NCBI GenBank assembly: GCA_900544985.1
Contig: UQXK01000043.1
Coordinates: 1 to 14,211 of the forward strand
DNA: 14,211 nucleotides
Direction: 5' to 3'
DNA from: an uncultured Eubacteriales bacterium
Lineage (GTDB): Bacteria; Bacillota; Clostridia; Oscillospirales; CAG-272
Shown here piece after piece: positions 7,787 through 14,204 of this stretch. The position numbers were made by a program, and so were the translations under genes. Under the pieces are notes generated by a model that saw nothing but the letters and a program-made list of their open reading frames with translations, ran no database searches and was not told the origin of the DNA. Positions within the stretch are counted from its first letter, which is position 1; the number at the start of each line of letters is the position of its first letter.

Positions 7787-8172
7787 GCGACAGGAAAAGT
7801 ATAGGAAAACTCGGAGAAGAGCTTGCCGCAAAATTTCTCGAAGACAACGGCTACATAATCATAGAGCGGAATTTCAGGTCAGGTCACCTTGAAACGGACA
7901 TAATATGCGAGGATGAAAAATGCATAATTTTCGCAGAAGTGAAAACGCGCAAGGACACGCCGTCGTCTCTGCGGTACGGCACGCCGCGCGACGCTGTCGA
8001 CAGCAGAAAAAGAGCGCGCATACTCGAATGCGCACGTGAATATATTTACAAAAACAAACCGAAAAAACGTCCGCGGATAGATGTTTTGGAAGTATATTTG
8101 ACAAGTTCGGGAGACGCGCTTTCGGAGAAGGGAATACGGCATATAAAAAATGCCGTCACGAACGATAAATGA
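7783..8172 (+). CDS. yraN: YraN family (UPF0102) endonuclease-like protein
   Basis: The 129-residue protein belongs to the UPF0102 family, which has a restriction-endonuclease-like fold and no firmly settled role; DNA processing or repair is usually suspected. The start at 7783 is chosen over the GTG at 7741 because it forms an ATGA overlap with the rnhB stop and gives the typical family N-terminus. The opening GKLGEELAAKFLEDNGY (8-24) matches the family pattern GxxGExxAxxxLxxxGY. The catalytic-like core is present: Asp39 in LETDII and the pair Glu52-x-Lys54 in FAEVKTR. The usual GEID reads LETD here, but the Asp is kept. Its stop again overlaps the next start (ATGA at 8169). Confidence 0.93.
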   Translation: MSDRKSIGKLGEELAAKFLEDNGYIIIERNFRSGHLETDIICEDEKCIIFAEVKTRKDTPSSLRYGTPRDAVDSRKRARILECAREYIYKNKPKKRPRIDVLEVYLTSSGDALSEKGIRHIKNAVTNDK

Positions 8173-9119
8173 AACTTTTTGATCTTCACTGCGACACCGC
8201 TTTTGAAATTTTCAAAGAAAAAACTTCGCTTTTCGAGAATTCTCATGATATATCTATTTCGCGCGCCGAAAAAACTTTCGATTCGTATGCGCAGGTCATG
8301 GCGATATGGACGAACCGAAGAAAAAGCGACGAAGAGTGTTTTCACGATTTTCTCCTGATGCGGGAAAATCTTTTATGCGAGGCAGAGAAGTGCGGAGCGC
8401 GAATCTGCCTTTGCGGAAACGATGTTTTAAGCGCTTGGAATAACGGGAAGAGCGCGATTTTTATCGCCGTAGAGGGCGCGCGGATTCTTTGCGGGGACAT
8501 AGACAGGGTGGATATGCTCTATGATCTCGGCGTGCGTTTTATGACTTTGACCTGGGGTGGCAGCGATATTATAGGTGGCTCACACGATACGGATGCTCCG
8601 CTCACGGAATTCGGGCGCGAAGCCGTCAGAAAATGTATGAAAAAAGGAATAATCGTCGACGTATCGCACGCGTCGCGCGCCGTCACACGTGAATGTTTGG
8701 ACATTGCAAAAGAAGAGGGAAAGCCTATAATCGCGACGCATTCGGATTCTTATTCCCTTAATCCGATAGGGAGAAATCTGACCGACGGCGAGGCTGTCGG
8801 CATATCATCTCTCGGAGGCGTTATCGGAATAAGCCTTGCGCCGGAGCATCTTTGCAAAGACAAGGATGCGGGAATTGACGATATAATCGCGCATGTGAAG
8901 CATTATATTTCACTTGGACTTTCGGGCTCCGTCTGTTTTGGCTGCGACTTTGACGGCATTGCGAGCAAGCCGCGCGGTATAAATGACATCTCTTCCTTAA
9001 AAGATGTCTATTATGCATTTTTAGAAGCGGGAATCCCGCAAGACACCGTTGACGATATATTTTACCGTAATGCAGAACGCTTCGTCCTCGAAAACTTACC
9101 TTTCTTGAAAGAAAGGTAA
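8169..9119 (+). CDS. Membrane (renal) dipeptidase family metallopeptidase, M19
   Basis: Family M19 enzymes are zinc-dependent dipeptidases of the amidohydrolase fold that split dipeptides, including those with a C-terminal D-residue. The 316-residue protein has no signal peptide, so it is probably cytoplasmic. Metal-binding residues are visible: His7 and Asp9 in LHCDT, Glu102 in AVEGAR, His167 in DVSHAS, and His191 in ATHSD. Asp260 in CDFDG fits the catalytic acid position, and GRNLTD (201-206) is the usual region after the second His. The ATG overlaps the yraN stop. This gene is not part of the usual rbgA-rnhB-yraN set, so it was probably added to the operon. The last residues (about LPFLKER) and the stop codon lie inside hairpin repeat copy B, so the C-terminus appears to have been set by the repeat. 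Confidence 0.93.
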   Translation: MKLFDLHCDTAFEIFKEKTSLFENSHDISISRAEKTFDSYAQVMAIWTNRRKSDEECFHDFLLMRENLLCEAEKCGARICLCGNDVLSAWNNGKSAIFIAVEGARILCGDIDRVDMLYDLGVRFMTLTWGGSDIIGGSHDTDAPLTEFGREAVRKCMKKGIIVDVSHASRAVTRECLDIAKEEGKPIIATHSDSYSLNPIGRNLTDGEAVGISSLGGVIGISLAPEHLCKDKDAGIDDIIAHVKHYISLGLSGSVCFGCDFDGIASKPRGINDISSLKDVYYAFLEAGIPQDTVDDIFYRNAERFVLENLPFLKER

Positions 9120-9271
9120 GCCAAAGAACCTACTTTTCTTGAAAGAAAAGTAGGCAAAAGAACTTTCGCACCGAATATGCCACTTTATTTTGACGGGAAG
9201 CTTTTGAGATTCCAAAGGACTTTTCACGAAAAGTCCTTTGCGTCCGGGTTTGGGGCGGACAGCCCCAACAT
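9095..9271 (+). repeat. Dispersed modular hairpin repeat, copy B
   Basis: This repeat holds four stem-loops joined by conserved linkers. Two near-identical hairpins lie in tandem: CTTACCTTTCT/AGAAAGGTAAG (9095-9120) and CCTACTTTTCT/AGAAAAGTAGG (9129-9154), both with loop TGAA. A linker follows with GCAAAAGAAC, CGCACCG, ATGCCA, TTTATTT, AAGCTTTTGA and TTCCAA. The third hairpin is CAAAGGACTTTTC with GAAAAGTCCTTTG (9213-9240). A fourth, TTGGGGC with GCCCCAA (9250-9268), is followed by CAT. The linker, third hairpin and end AGCCCCAACAT recur inverted at 14056-14150. No T-tract follows the stems, so these are not ordinary terminators. The left edge lies inside the dipeptidase gene. Confidence 0.85.
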
Positions 9272-9285
9272 ATTACGAAAAAATA

Positions 9286-9311
9286 AAAAAGCAGGGAAAA
9301 CCCTGCTTTTT
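9286..9311. terminator. Bidirectional intrinsic terminator
   Basis: GCAGGG (9291-9296) pairs with CCCTGC (9301-9306) around AAAA, flanked by an A-tract on the left and TTTTT (9307-9311) on the right. It works on paper in both directions: for the dipeptidase operon from the left and for the DUF1540 gene from the right, whose stop codon is 10 nt away. Confidence 0.9.
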
Positions 9312-9321
9312 ACGAATATAT

Positions 9322-9510
9322 TTAACCGTTTGATCTCTGCTTGAATGTTGCGCAAACAGTGTCTGTGCAAGATGTCGCATAGCTCGGTCCTACATTTATT
9401 TTCTCTGCTGTGCAGTGGCATTCGCCGTCATGATATACGCAGTTGGAAACGTCGCAATTTACACCCTTGTTGCATTTGCATGTGTTCTTATCGTCTGTAT
9501 TATGATTCAT
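9322..9510 (-). CDS. Small cysteine-rich DUF1540 protein
   Basis: The 62-residue product matches the DUF1540 pattern common in Clostridia and Bacilli. It has eight cysteines (11, 13, 19, 24, 31, 33, 48 and 53); the family-type core is GVNCDVSNCVYHDG (16-29) followed by CTAEKINVG (33-41) and a CTDTVCATF ending (48-56). Such spacing suggests metal binding, probably zinc, but the cellular role of the family is not established to my knowledge. The start is supported by AAAGGAG on the minus strand (complement of 9520-9526), 9 nt from the ATG. It is the only minus-strand gene here and is convergent to the dipeptidase operon and divergent from the phosphoesterase gene. The A/T-rich stretch up to 9600 probably holds its promoter, but no clear -35 box was found. 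Confidence 0.9.
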   Translation of the reverse strand: MNHNTDDKNTCKCNKGVNCDVSNCVYHDGECHCTAEKINVGPSYATSCTDTVCATFKQRSNG

Positions 9511-9622
9511 TTTTTCAAACTCCTTTCTGTGAGTTCGATGTTATTTTGCGCCGCACGTAGATTTTTATACTTTTATATTTTTTGCTTTTTTGTTTTTTTA
9601 TTTTTTTGCTTTGGAGGAAAAT

Positions 9623-10369
9623 ATGTCTCTTTTTGTCATCGGCGATACGCATTTGTCGCTGTCTACCGAAAAACCTATGGATATATTCGGCTCGCGTTGG
9701 AGCGGATATGTCGAAAAGCTCGAACATGAATGGAAATCCGTCGTGACAGATAAAGACACTGTTGTTGTGGCGGGGGACATTTCATGGGCGATGACTACGG
9801 CGGAGGCGAAAGCCGATTTTGATTTTCTCGAATCTCTTCCCGGACAAAAAATAATATTAAAGGGCAATCACGATTTCTGGTGGCAGACCATGGCGAAATT
9901 GTCGCTGTTTACGGAAGAAAACGGATATAAAACGATTCGTTTTTTGCACAACAATGCATATGTCTGCGAGGATTTTGTGATATGCGGTTCGCGCGGCTGG
10001 TACAGCGACGACAAAAATGTCACGGTAAAGGGAGCCGACGCCGAAAAGATTATCGCAAGAGAGGTGGCGCGTCTTTCCATCAGCTTTAATGAGGGAAAAA
10101 AGCTCTCCGCCGCGGCGGAAGAATCGGACGGTAAGAAGAGGGAGATTCTGGCTTTTCTTCATTTTCCGCCGATATTCAAAGGATATATGTGTGACGAGAT
10201 AATCGCCGAGCTTTATAAAAACGGCGTGGAGCGCTGCTTTTTCGGGCATATCCACGGAAATTACGAAACGCCGCAGAAAATAGAATATGCGGATATAGAA
10301 TTTCGCCTTATCTCCGCGGATTATCTCTGCTTTCGTCCGTATAAAATAGAGCCGAGAGCGATTTTGTGA
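9623..10369 (+). CDS. Calcineurin-like metallophosphoesterase
   Basis: A two-metal phosphoesterase of the calcineurin-like fold; the substrate of this clostridial subgroup is unknown to me. The ATG at 9623 is chosen over an upstream in-frame start at 9590 because GGAGG (9613-9617) precedes it and because the family motif begins directly after (MSLFVIGDTHLS). The 248-residue protein shows all the metal-binding blocks in order: GDTH (7-10), GDISW (51-55), GNHD (81-84), His180 in FLHFPP, and GHIHG (208-212). No signal peptide or membrane segment is visible, so it should be cytoplasmic. It stands alone between a divergent gene and the tig promoter. Its leader is an unusual run of T-tracts. Confidence 0.94.
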   Translation: MSLFVIGDTHLSLSTEKPMDIFGSRWSGYVEKLEHEWKSVVTDKDTVVVAGDISWAMTTAEAKADFDFLESLPGQKIILKGNHDFWWQTMAKLSLFTEENGYKTIRFLHNNAYVCEDFVICGSRGWYSDDKNVTVKGADAEKIIAREVARLSISFNEGKKLSAAAEESDGKKREILAFLHFPPIFKGYMCDEIIAELYKNGVERCFFGHIHGNYETPQKIEYADIEFRLISADYLCFRPYKIEPRAIL

Positions 10370-10380
10370 ATCGAAAAGCG

Positions 10381-10399
10381 ATAAAAATCCGATTTTTAT
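10381..10399. repeat. A/T palindrome after the phosphoesterase gene
   Basis: ATAAAAATC (10381-10389) and GATTTTTAT (10391-10399) form a perfect palindrome around one C, 12 nt after the stop codon. It could be a weak terminator stem, since its 3' arm is T-rich, or an operator upstream of the tig promoter 34 nt away. Neither role is proven. Confidence 0.5.
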
Positions 10400-10432
10400 G
10401 CGATATAATTTGTAAATGTATATATAATATGG

Positions 10433-10461
10433 TTGACTTTGGATTTTTAAAGTGATATAAT
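10433..10461 (+). promoter_or_regulatory. Strong vegetative promoter of tig
   Basis: TTGACT (10433-10438), a 17-nt spacer and TATAAT (10456-10461) give a near-ideal sigma-A promoter. The base pair TG at 10453-10454 adds an extended -10 element. Transcription should start near 10468, leaving a leader of about 43 nt with GGAGG at 10501-10505. Two further TATAAT hexamers (10404 and 10423) lack -35 boxes. Confidence 0.85.
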
Positions 10462-10510
10462 AATCAATAATTATGTAACTTAATACTTTTCCAGATATAC
10501 GGAGGAAAAA

Positions 10511-11917
10511 ATGAAACTTATTAACATAGCAGATGCGGATAAAAACCAAAAGGAGATAGAGTTTTCCGTCGATAAAGCAACGTTTGACGCTGCCGTCGAT
10601 AAGGTATATAAGAAAAATGCTGCAAAGCTCAATATTCCCGGTTTCAGACGCGGACATGCTCCCAAGAGCATAATCGAAAAAATGTACGGCAAGGGCTTCT
10701 TCTATGAAGACGCCATAAACGAGATTCTTCCCGACGCTTACAGCGACGCTTTGAAAGAATCTGGACTCGACGTTGTAAGCCGTCCCGAAATCGACGTAAA
10801 GACGATTGATGACAACGGCGTCGTTATCACAGCAAAGGTTTATGTAAAACCCGACATCGAACTCGGCGAATACAAAGGTCTTACGGCAGTACGCGAAAAC
10901 GTAACTGTTACGGACGAAGCTGTTGAAGCCGAAATAAACCGCGTTCGCGAGAGAAACGCACGCGAAACGGAAGTAGACGACCGCGCAGTACAGAACGGCG
11001 ACGAAGTTGTTTTCGATTTTGACGGTTATACCGACGGCAAACAGTTTGACGGCGGAAAAGCGGAAAATTATAATCTTACAATAGGTTCCGGCGCATTTAT
11101 ACCCGGATTCGAAGAGCAGATCGTAGGTCATGCTATCGGTGAAAACTTTGATGTAAACGTTAAGTTCCCCGATGATTATCACGCTGCTGAACTTGCAGGC
11201 AAGGACGCTACATTCAAATGCGTCGTTCACACAATAAAAGTAAAAGAGCTTCCCGCTCTTGACGACGAATTCGTAAAAGACGTTTCCGAATTCAACACTC
11301 TTGATGAATATCGCGCCGATATAAAGGCAAAACTCCAAAGTGACGCCGACAAGGCAGAGGACGCGAAGGTTGATTCCGAGCTCACGGACAAGCTCATCGA
11401 AAGCATAAAGGGAGATATCCCCGAAGCTATGTATGAGACCGAGCTTGACGCAATGGTAAGAGATTACGAAACAAGACTCCGCTACCAGGGCATGGATCTT
11501 GAAATGTTCATGAAATATACTGGACAGACTATCGACACAATGAAAGCTCAGTTCCGTCCTCAGGCAGAAAAACAGGTAAAGACACGTCTTGCTCTTGAAA
11601 AGATCGCAAAGCTTGAAAACTTTGAGGCATCCGAAGAAGAGATAGAAGGCGAATACAAGAAGATTGCAGAAGCATATAATATAGACGTTGAAAAAGTAAA
11701 AGAAACGATCGACAAAGATGCTATCGCAGCTGACCTTGTCGTAGGCAAAGCGGCTCAGCTCCTTCGCGACAGCGCTGTTCTTACCGAAAAGAAAGAAGAA
11801 GCACCTGCAAAGAAACCGGCGGCAAAGAGAACTTCTGCAAAGAAGAAAGCTGAAAGCACCGAGTCTGACGAAACAAAATCCGGGGAAGAAAAAGTTTCCT
11901 CTGCGGACGCTGAATAA
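10511..11917 (+). CDS. tig: Trigger factor
   Basis: Trigger factor is the ribosome-bound chaperone that receives nascent chains at the exit tunnel and has peptidyl-prolyl isomerase activity. The 468-residue protein begins with the ribosome-binding domain, with the signature GFRRGHAP (44-51; usually GFRKGKAP). The FKBP-like isomerase domain spans about 160-246 (GDEVVFDFDGY, GSGAFIPGFEEQIVG), followed by the helical C-terminal chaperone arms. The tail (about 424-468) is a low-complexity Lys/Ala then Ser/Glu/Asp extension, longer than the compact classic form of about 430 residues. The start has GGAGG 5 nt upstream and a strong promoter. It leads the tig-clpP-clpX cluster, typical of Firmicutes, although a 239-nt gap separates it from clpP. 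Confidence 0.97.
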   Translation: MKLINIADADKNQKEIEFSVDKATFDAAVDKVYKKNAAKLNIPGFRRGHAPKSIIEKMYGKGFFYEDAINEILPDAYSDALKESGLDVVSRPEIDVKTIDDNGVVITAKVYVKPDIELGEYKGLTAVRENVTVTDEAVEAEINRVRERNARETEVDDRAVQNGDEVVFDFDGYTDGKQFDGGKAENYNLTIGSGAFIPGFEEQIVGHAIGENFDVNVKFPDDYHAAELAGKDATFKCVVHTIKVKELPALDDEFVKDVSEFNTLDEYRADIKAKLQSDADKAEDAKVDSELTDKLIESIKGDIPEAMYETELDAMVRDYETRLRYQGMDLEMFMKYTGQTIDTMKAQFRPQAEKQVKTRLALEKIAKLENFEASEEEIEGEYKKIAEAYNIDVEKVKETIDKDAIAADLVVGKAAQLLRDSAVLTEKKEEAPAKKPAAKRTSAKKKAESTESDETKSGEEKVSSADAE

Positions 11918-12156
11918 TTTTACAATATAATTTGGGAAAATGTCCCCGCCTCTTACAGACGGTGGTATCATTGATTCATTCGTAAACGGATAAAATCTTT
12001 TTCCGAATGAAAGGTCGGCTCTGCCGACACTTGACGCGCTTTATGACGTGGCAAGCCCCTTATTGAAGAAGATTCGCAGACCTTTCCGGTCTGCGAATTT
12101 GATTAAAACCACAAAAAACGATTTATTTCGAGTATTTTCTGAAAGGAGACAAATAT
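11918..12156 (+). other. Structured tig-clpP intergenic region
   Basis: The 239-nt gap contains no credible gene. Three stem-loops are seen in sequence: TTCATTCG (11975-11982) with CGAATGAA (12004-12011) around 21 nt; GTCGGC (12014-12019) with GCCGAC (12023-12028) around TCT; and an 11-bp stem at 12072-12098. A TATAAT at 11926-11931 near the start has no -35 box. No CIRCE or CtsR-type heat-shock operator was found. Confidence 0.5.
12072..12104 (+). terminator. Possible intrinsic terminator between tig and clpP
   Basis: ATTCGCAGACC (12072-12082) pairs with GGTCTGCGAAT (12088-12098) around TTTCC, an 11-bp stem. The tail is only TTTGATT, so termination may be partial and could uncouple clpP from the strong tig promoter. 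The same bases could instead form a leader structure of the clpP mRNA. Confidence 0.5.
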
Positions 12157-12741
12157 ATGGCACTTGTACCGATGGTCGTTGAACAGACAAACAGAGGAGA
12201 ACGTTCTTATGATATTTACTCCCGCCTTTTGAACGACAGAATAGTATTTCTTGCAGACGAGGTAAACGACACGACTGCGTCTCTCGTCGTAGCACAGCTT
12301 CTTTATCTCGAATCCCAGGATCCCGATAAGGATATAAGCCTTTATATCGACAGCCCCGGAGGATCTATCACGGCAGGCATGGCGATATTCGACACGATGA
12401 ACTACATCAAATGCGATGTTTCCACGATCTGCATAGGAATGGCGGCGTCCATGGGCGCGTTCCTTCTTGCGGCGGGCGCTCCCGGAAAGAGACTTGCTCT
12501 TCCGAACAGCGAGATAATGATACACCAGCCTTTGGGCGGTATGCAGGGACAGGCGACGGATATAAAGATCCATGCCGACAGAATCATCCGTATGCGTCAG
12601 ACTCTCAATGAGATTCTTGCGCGCGAAACGGGAAAGAGTATTGAAGAAATCGCTCGCGACACTGAAAGAGACAACTTTATGACTGCGAAAGAAGCCGCAG
12701 AATACGGTCTTATCGATAAGGTGATCGAAAAAAGAGCTTAA
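12157..12741 (+). CDS. clpP: ATP-dependent Clp protease proteolytic subunit ClpP
   Basis: ClpP forms the barrel-shaped serine protease that degrades proteins fed by ClpX or other Clp ATPases in the cytoplasm. The 194-residue protein is standard length. The catalytic triad is clear: Ser98 in GMAASMGAFLL, His123 in MIHQPLGG, and Asp172 in TERDNFM. The N-terminal LVPMVVEQTNRGERSYDIYSR is the typical axial-loop and processing region. The start has GAAAGGAG with 8 nt spacing. The stop is 19 nt before clpX, so the two are surely co-transcribed. No deviation from the family is visible. Confidence 0.98.
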   Translation: MALVPMVVEQTNRGERSYDIYSRLLNDRIVFLADEVNDTTASLVVAQLLYLESQDPDKDISLYIDSPGGSITAGMAIFDTMNYIKCDVSTICIGMAASMGAFLLAAGAPGKRLALPNSEIMIHQPLGGMQGQATDIKIHADRIIRMRQTLNEILARETGKSIEEIARDTERDNFMTAKEAAEYGLIDKVIEKRA

Positions 12742-12760
12742 ATTTATCCGAGGTATTTAG

Positions 12761-14011
12761 ATGGCAGACAACAGAAGTACAGAGCGCAGATGCGTTTTTT
12801 GCGGCAGAACGGAAAAGCAGGCGGAGATACTTATACCGTCTCCTACCGGAGTGTATATATGCAACAGATGTGTATATGCTTGTAGCGAACTGCTTGAAGA
12901 GTTTGAAAACGAAGAGCGCAAGACCGTTCTACCCGAAATTTCGGATCTTCCGAAACCGAAGGACATAAAAAAGATTCTCGACGACTATGTAATAGGTCAG
13001 GACAGGGCAAAGATCGCTCTTTCCGTTGCGGTATACAACCACTATAAGCGCATATCGCAAAAAGAAGACGACGACAGCGGAGTTGAGATACAAAAGAGCA
13101 ATGTGCTCTTACTCGGTCCTACCGGCGTTGGAAAAACTTTTCTTGCGCAAACGCTCGCAAAGACGCTGAAAGTTCCTTTTGCGATAGCGGACGCAACGAC
13201 GCTTACGGAAGCGGGATATGTCGGCGAAGATGTGGAAAATATTCTTCTCCGTCTTATTCAGGCGGCGGATTACGACGTGGAGCTTGCAGAAAAGGGAATA
13301 ATCTACATCGATGAAATCGATAAAATATCGCGTATGAGCGAAAACCGCTCCATAACGCGCGATGTATCGGGAGAGGGCGTACAGCAGGCGCTTTTGAAGA
13401 TACTCGAAGGCACTGTTGCGAATGTTCCTCCGCAGGGCGGACGTAAACACCCGAACCAGGAATTTATCCCGATAAACACATCGAATATACTGTTTATCTG
13501 CGGCGGCGCGTTCGACGGGCTCGAACAGATGATAGAAAAGCGCGCGGGAAACAACACGGTGGGCTTCGGCAGCAAAATCATGCAGAAAGCCGAAAAGGAG
13601 CAGAAATGCCTTCTTAACGAAGTCACGCCTCACGATATAGTAAAGTACGGTCTTATACCCGAACTTGTGGGCAGACTCCCCGTTATAGTAAATCTCGAAC
13701 CGCTCGATCCTTCGGCGCTTGTCCGCATATTGACAGAACCGAAGAATGCCATAATAAAGCAGTACAAAAAGCTTTTCGGCATAGACGGTATCGATGTGGA
13801 GTTTACGCCGGAGGCGGTAAACAAGATCGCTTCTCTTGCGCATGAGAGAGGTACGGGCGCACGCGGACTCCGTGCCATAATGGAAGAAGCAATGCAGCCT
13901 GTAATGTACAATGCTCCGTCTGTTTCCGACGGAGAAAAGAAACTTTCGAAGGTCGTTATAACCGAAAAAGTTATAAGCGAGAAAGCGGAGCCCGAATATA
14001 TTTTCGAATGA
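12761..14011 (+). CDS. clpX: ATP-dependent Clp protease ATP-binding subunit ClpX
   Basis: ClpX is the AAA+ unfoldase that recognises tagged substrates and threads them into ClpP. The 416-residue protein is a normal length. The N-terminal zinc-binding domain has Cys11, Cys14, Cys34 and Cys37. Walker A is GPTGVGKT (119-126), the first pore-side motif is GYVGEDV (152-158), and Walker B is IIYIDEIDKI with Asp184 and Glu185. The RKH-type loop reads GGRKHPNQEF, and the sensor-2 arginine lies in GTGARGLRAIMEEAM. The ribosome site is CCGAGG, 7 nt before the start. It is the last gene of the cluster and is followed after 4 nt by a terminator. Confidence 0.98.
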   Translation: MADNRSTERRCVFCGRTEKQAEILIPSPTGVYICNRCVYACSELLEEFENEERKTVLPEISDLPKPKDIKKILDDYVIGQDRAKIALSVAVYNHYKRISQKEDDDSGVEIQKSNVLLLGPTGVGKTFLAQTLAKTLKVPFAIADATTLTEAGYVGEDVENILLRLIQAADYDVELAEKGIIYIDEIDKISRMSENRSITRDVSGEGVQQALLKILEGTVANVPPQGGRKHPNQEFIPINTSNILFICGGAFDGLEQMIEKRAGNNTVGFGSKIMQKAEKEQKCLLNEVTPHDIVKYGLIPELVGRLPVIVNLEPLDPSALVRILTEPKNAIIKQYKKLFGIDGIDVEFTPEAVNKIASLAHERGTGARGLRAIMEEAMQPVMYNAPSVSDGEKKLSKVVITEKVISEKAEPEYIFE

Positions 14012-14015
14012 TAAT

Positions 14016-14043
14016 AAAAAGCACGGAATCGCCGTGCTTTTTT
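14016..14043 (+). terminator. Intrinsic terminator after clpX
   Basis: GCACGG (14021-14026) pairs with CCGTGC (14032-14037) around AATCG, with an A-tract before and TTTTTT (14038-14043) after. It starts 4 nt past the clpX stop and ends the tig-clpP-clpX unit. Confidence 0.93.
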
Positions 14044-14055
14044 GCTGTGCATTGA

Positions 14056-14204
14056 ATGTTGGGGCTTCCGCCGCGGGACCCTGATACAAGAAACTTTTCG
14101 AGAAAAGTTTCTTGGAACTTCAAAAGCTTTATCCAAATAAATTGGCATAGTCGGCAGGAAGTTTTTGCGGATTTTTAAGGGGCTTTTTTCAAAAAGCCCC
14201 TTAA
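14056..14204 (-). repeat. Dispersed modular hairpin repeat, copy C (inverted)
   Basis: Read on the minus strand this has the same order as copy B: an outer hairpin, a linker with GCAAAAACTT, ATGCCA, TTTATTT, AAGCTTTTGA and TTCCAA, a 13-bp hairpin (14087-14114), then a GGCGGAAGCCCCAACAT end (14056-14072). The 13-bp stem differs from that of copy B at three positions and pairing is kept at each. The outer hairpin (14175-14204, TTAAGGGGCTTTTT with AAAAAGCCCCTTAA) has a sequence quite different from that of copy B but takes the same place. The short GGGGC hairpin at the other end of copy B is not kept. Nothing coding is seen. Confidence 0.85.

Noticed and set aside
9213..9240. Copy B third hairpin as an ordinary terminator
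   Set aside because: No T-tract follows on either strand, and a proper bidirectional terminator lies separately at 9286-9311.
9095..9271. Copy B as a CRISPR array or integron attachment array
   Set aside because: The units are palindromic hairpins in one small cluster, without regular repeat-spacer alternation, and no cas or integrase gene is present.
9857..11971. 704-residue minus-strand open frame across the phosphoesterase and tig genes
   Set aside because: It runs through two well-supported plus-strand genes and the strong tig promoter, has Phe/Cys/Tyr-rich composition, and shows no domain. It reflects codon bias that leaves few antisense stops.
11950..12030. T-box-like GGTGGTATC in the tig-clpP gap
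   Set aside because: The match to the antiterminator core is incomplete, no stem I specifier loop was found, and clpP is not an amino-acid-related gene.
11918..12156. Heat-shock operators (CIRCE or CtsR type) before clpP
   Set aside because: Neither the TTAGCACTC/GAGTGCTAA inverted repeat nor a direct GGTCAAA pair could be found.
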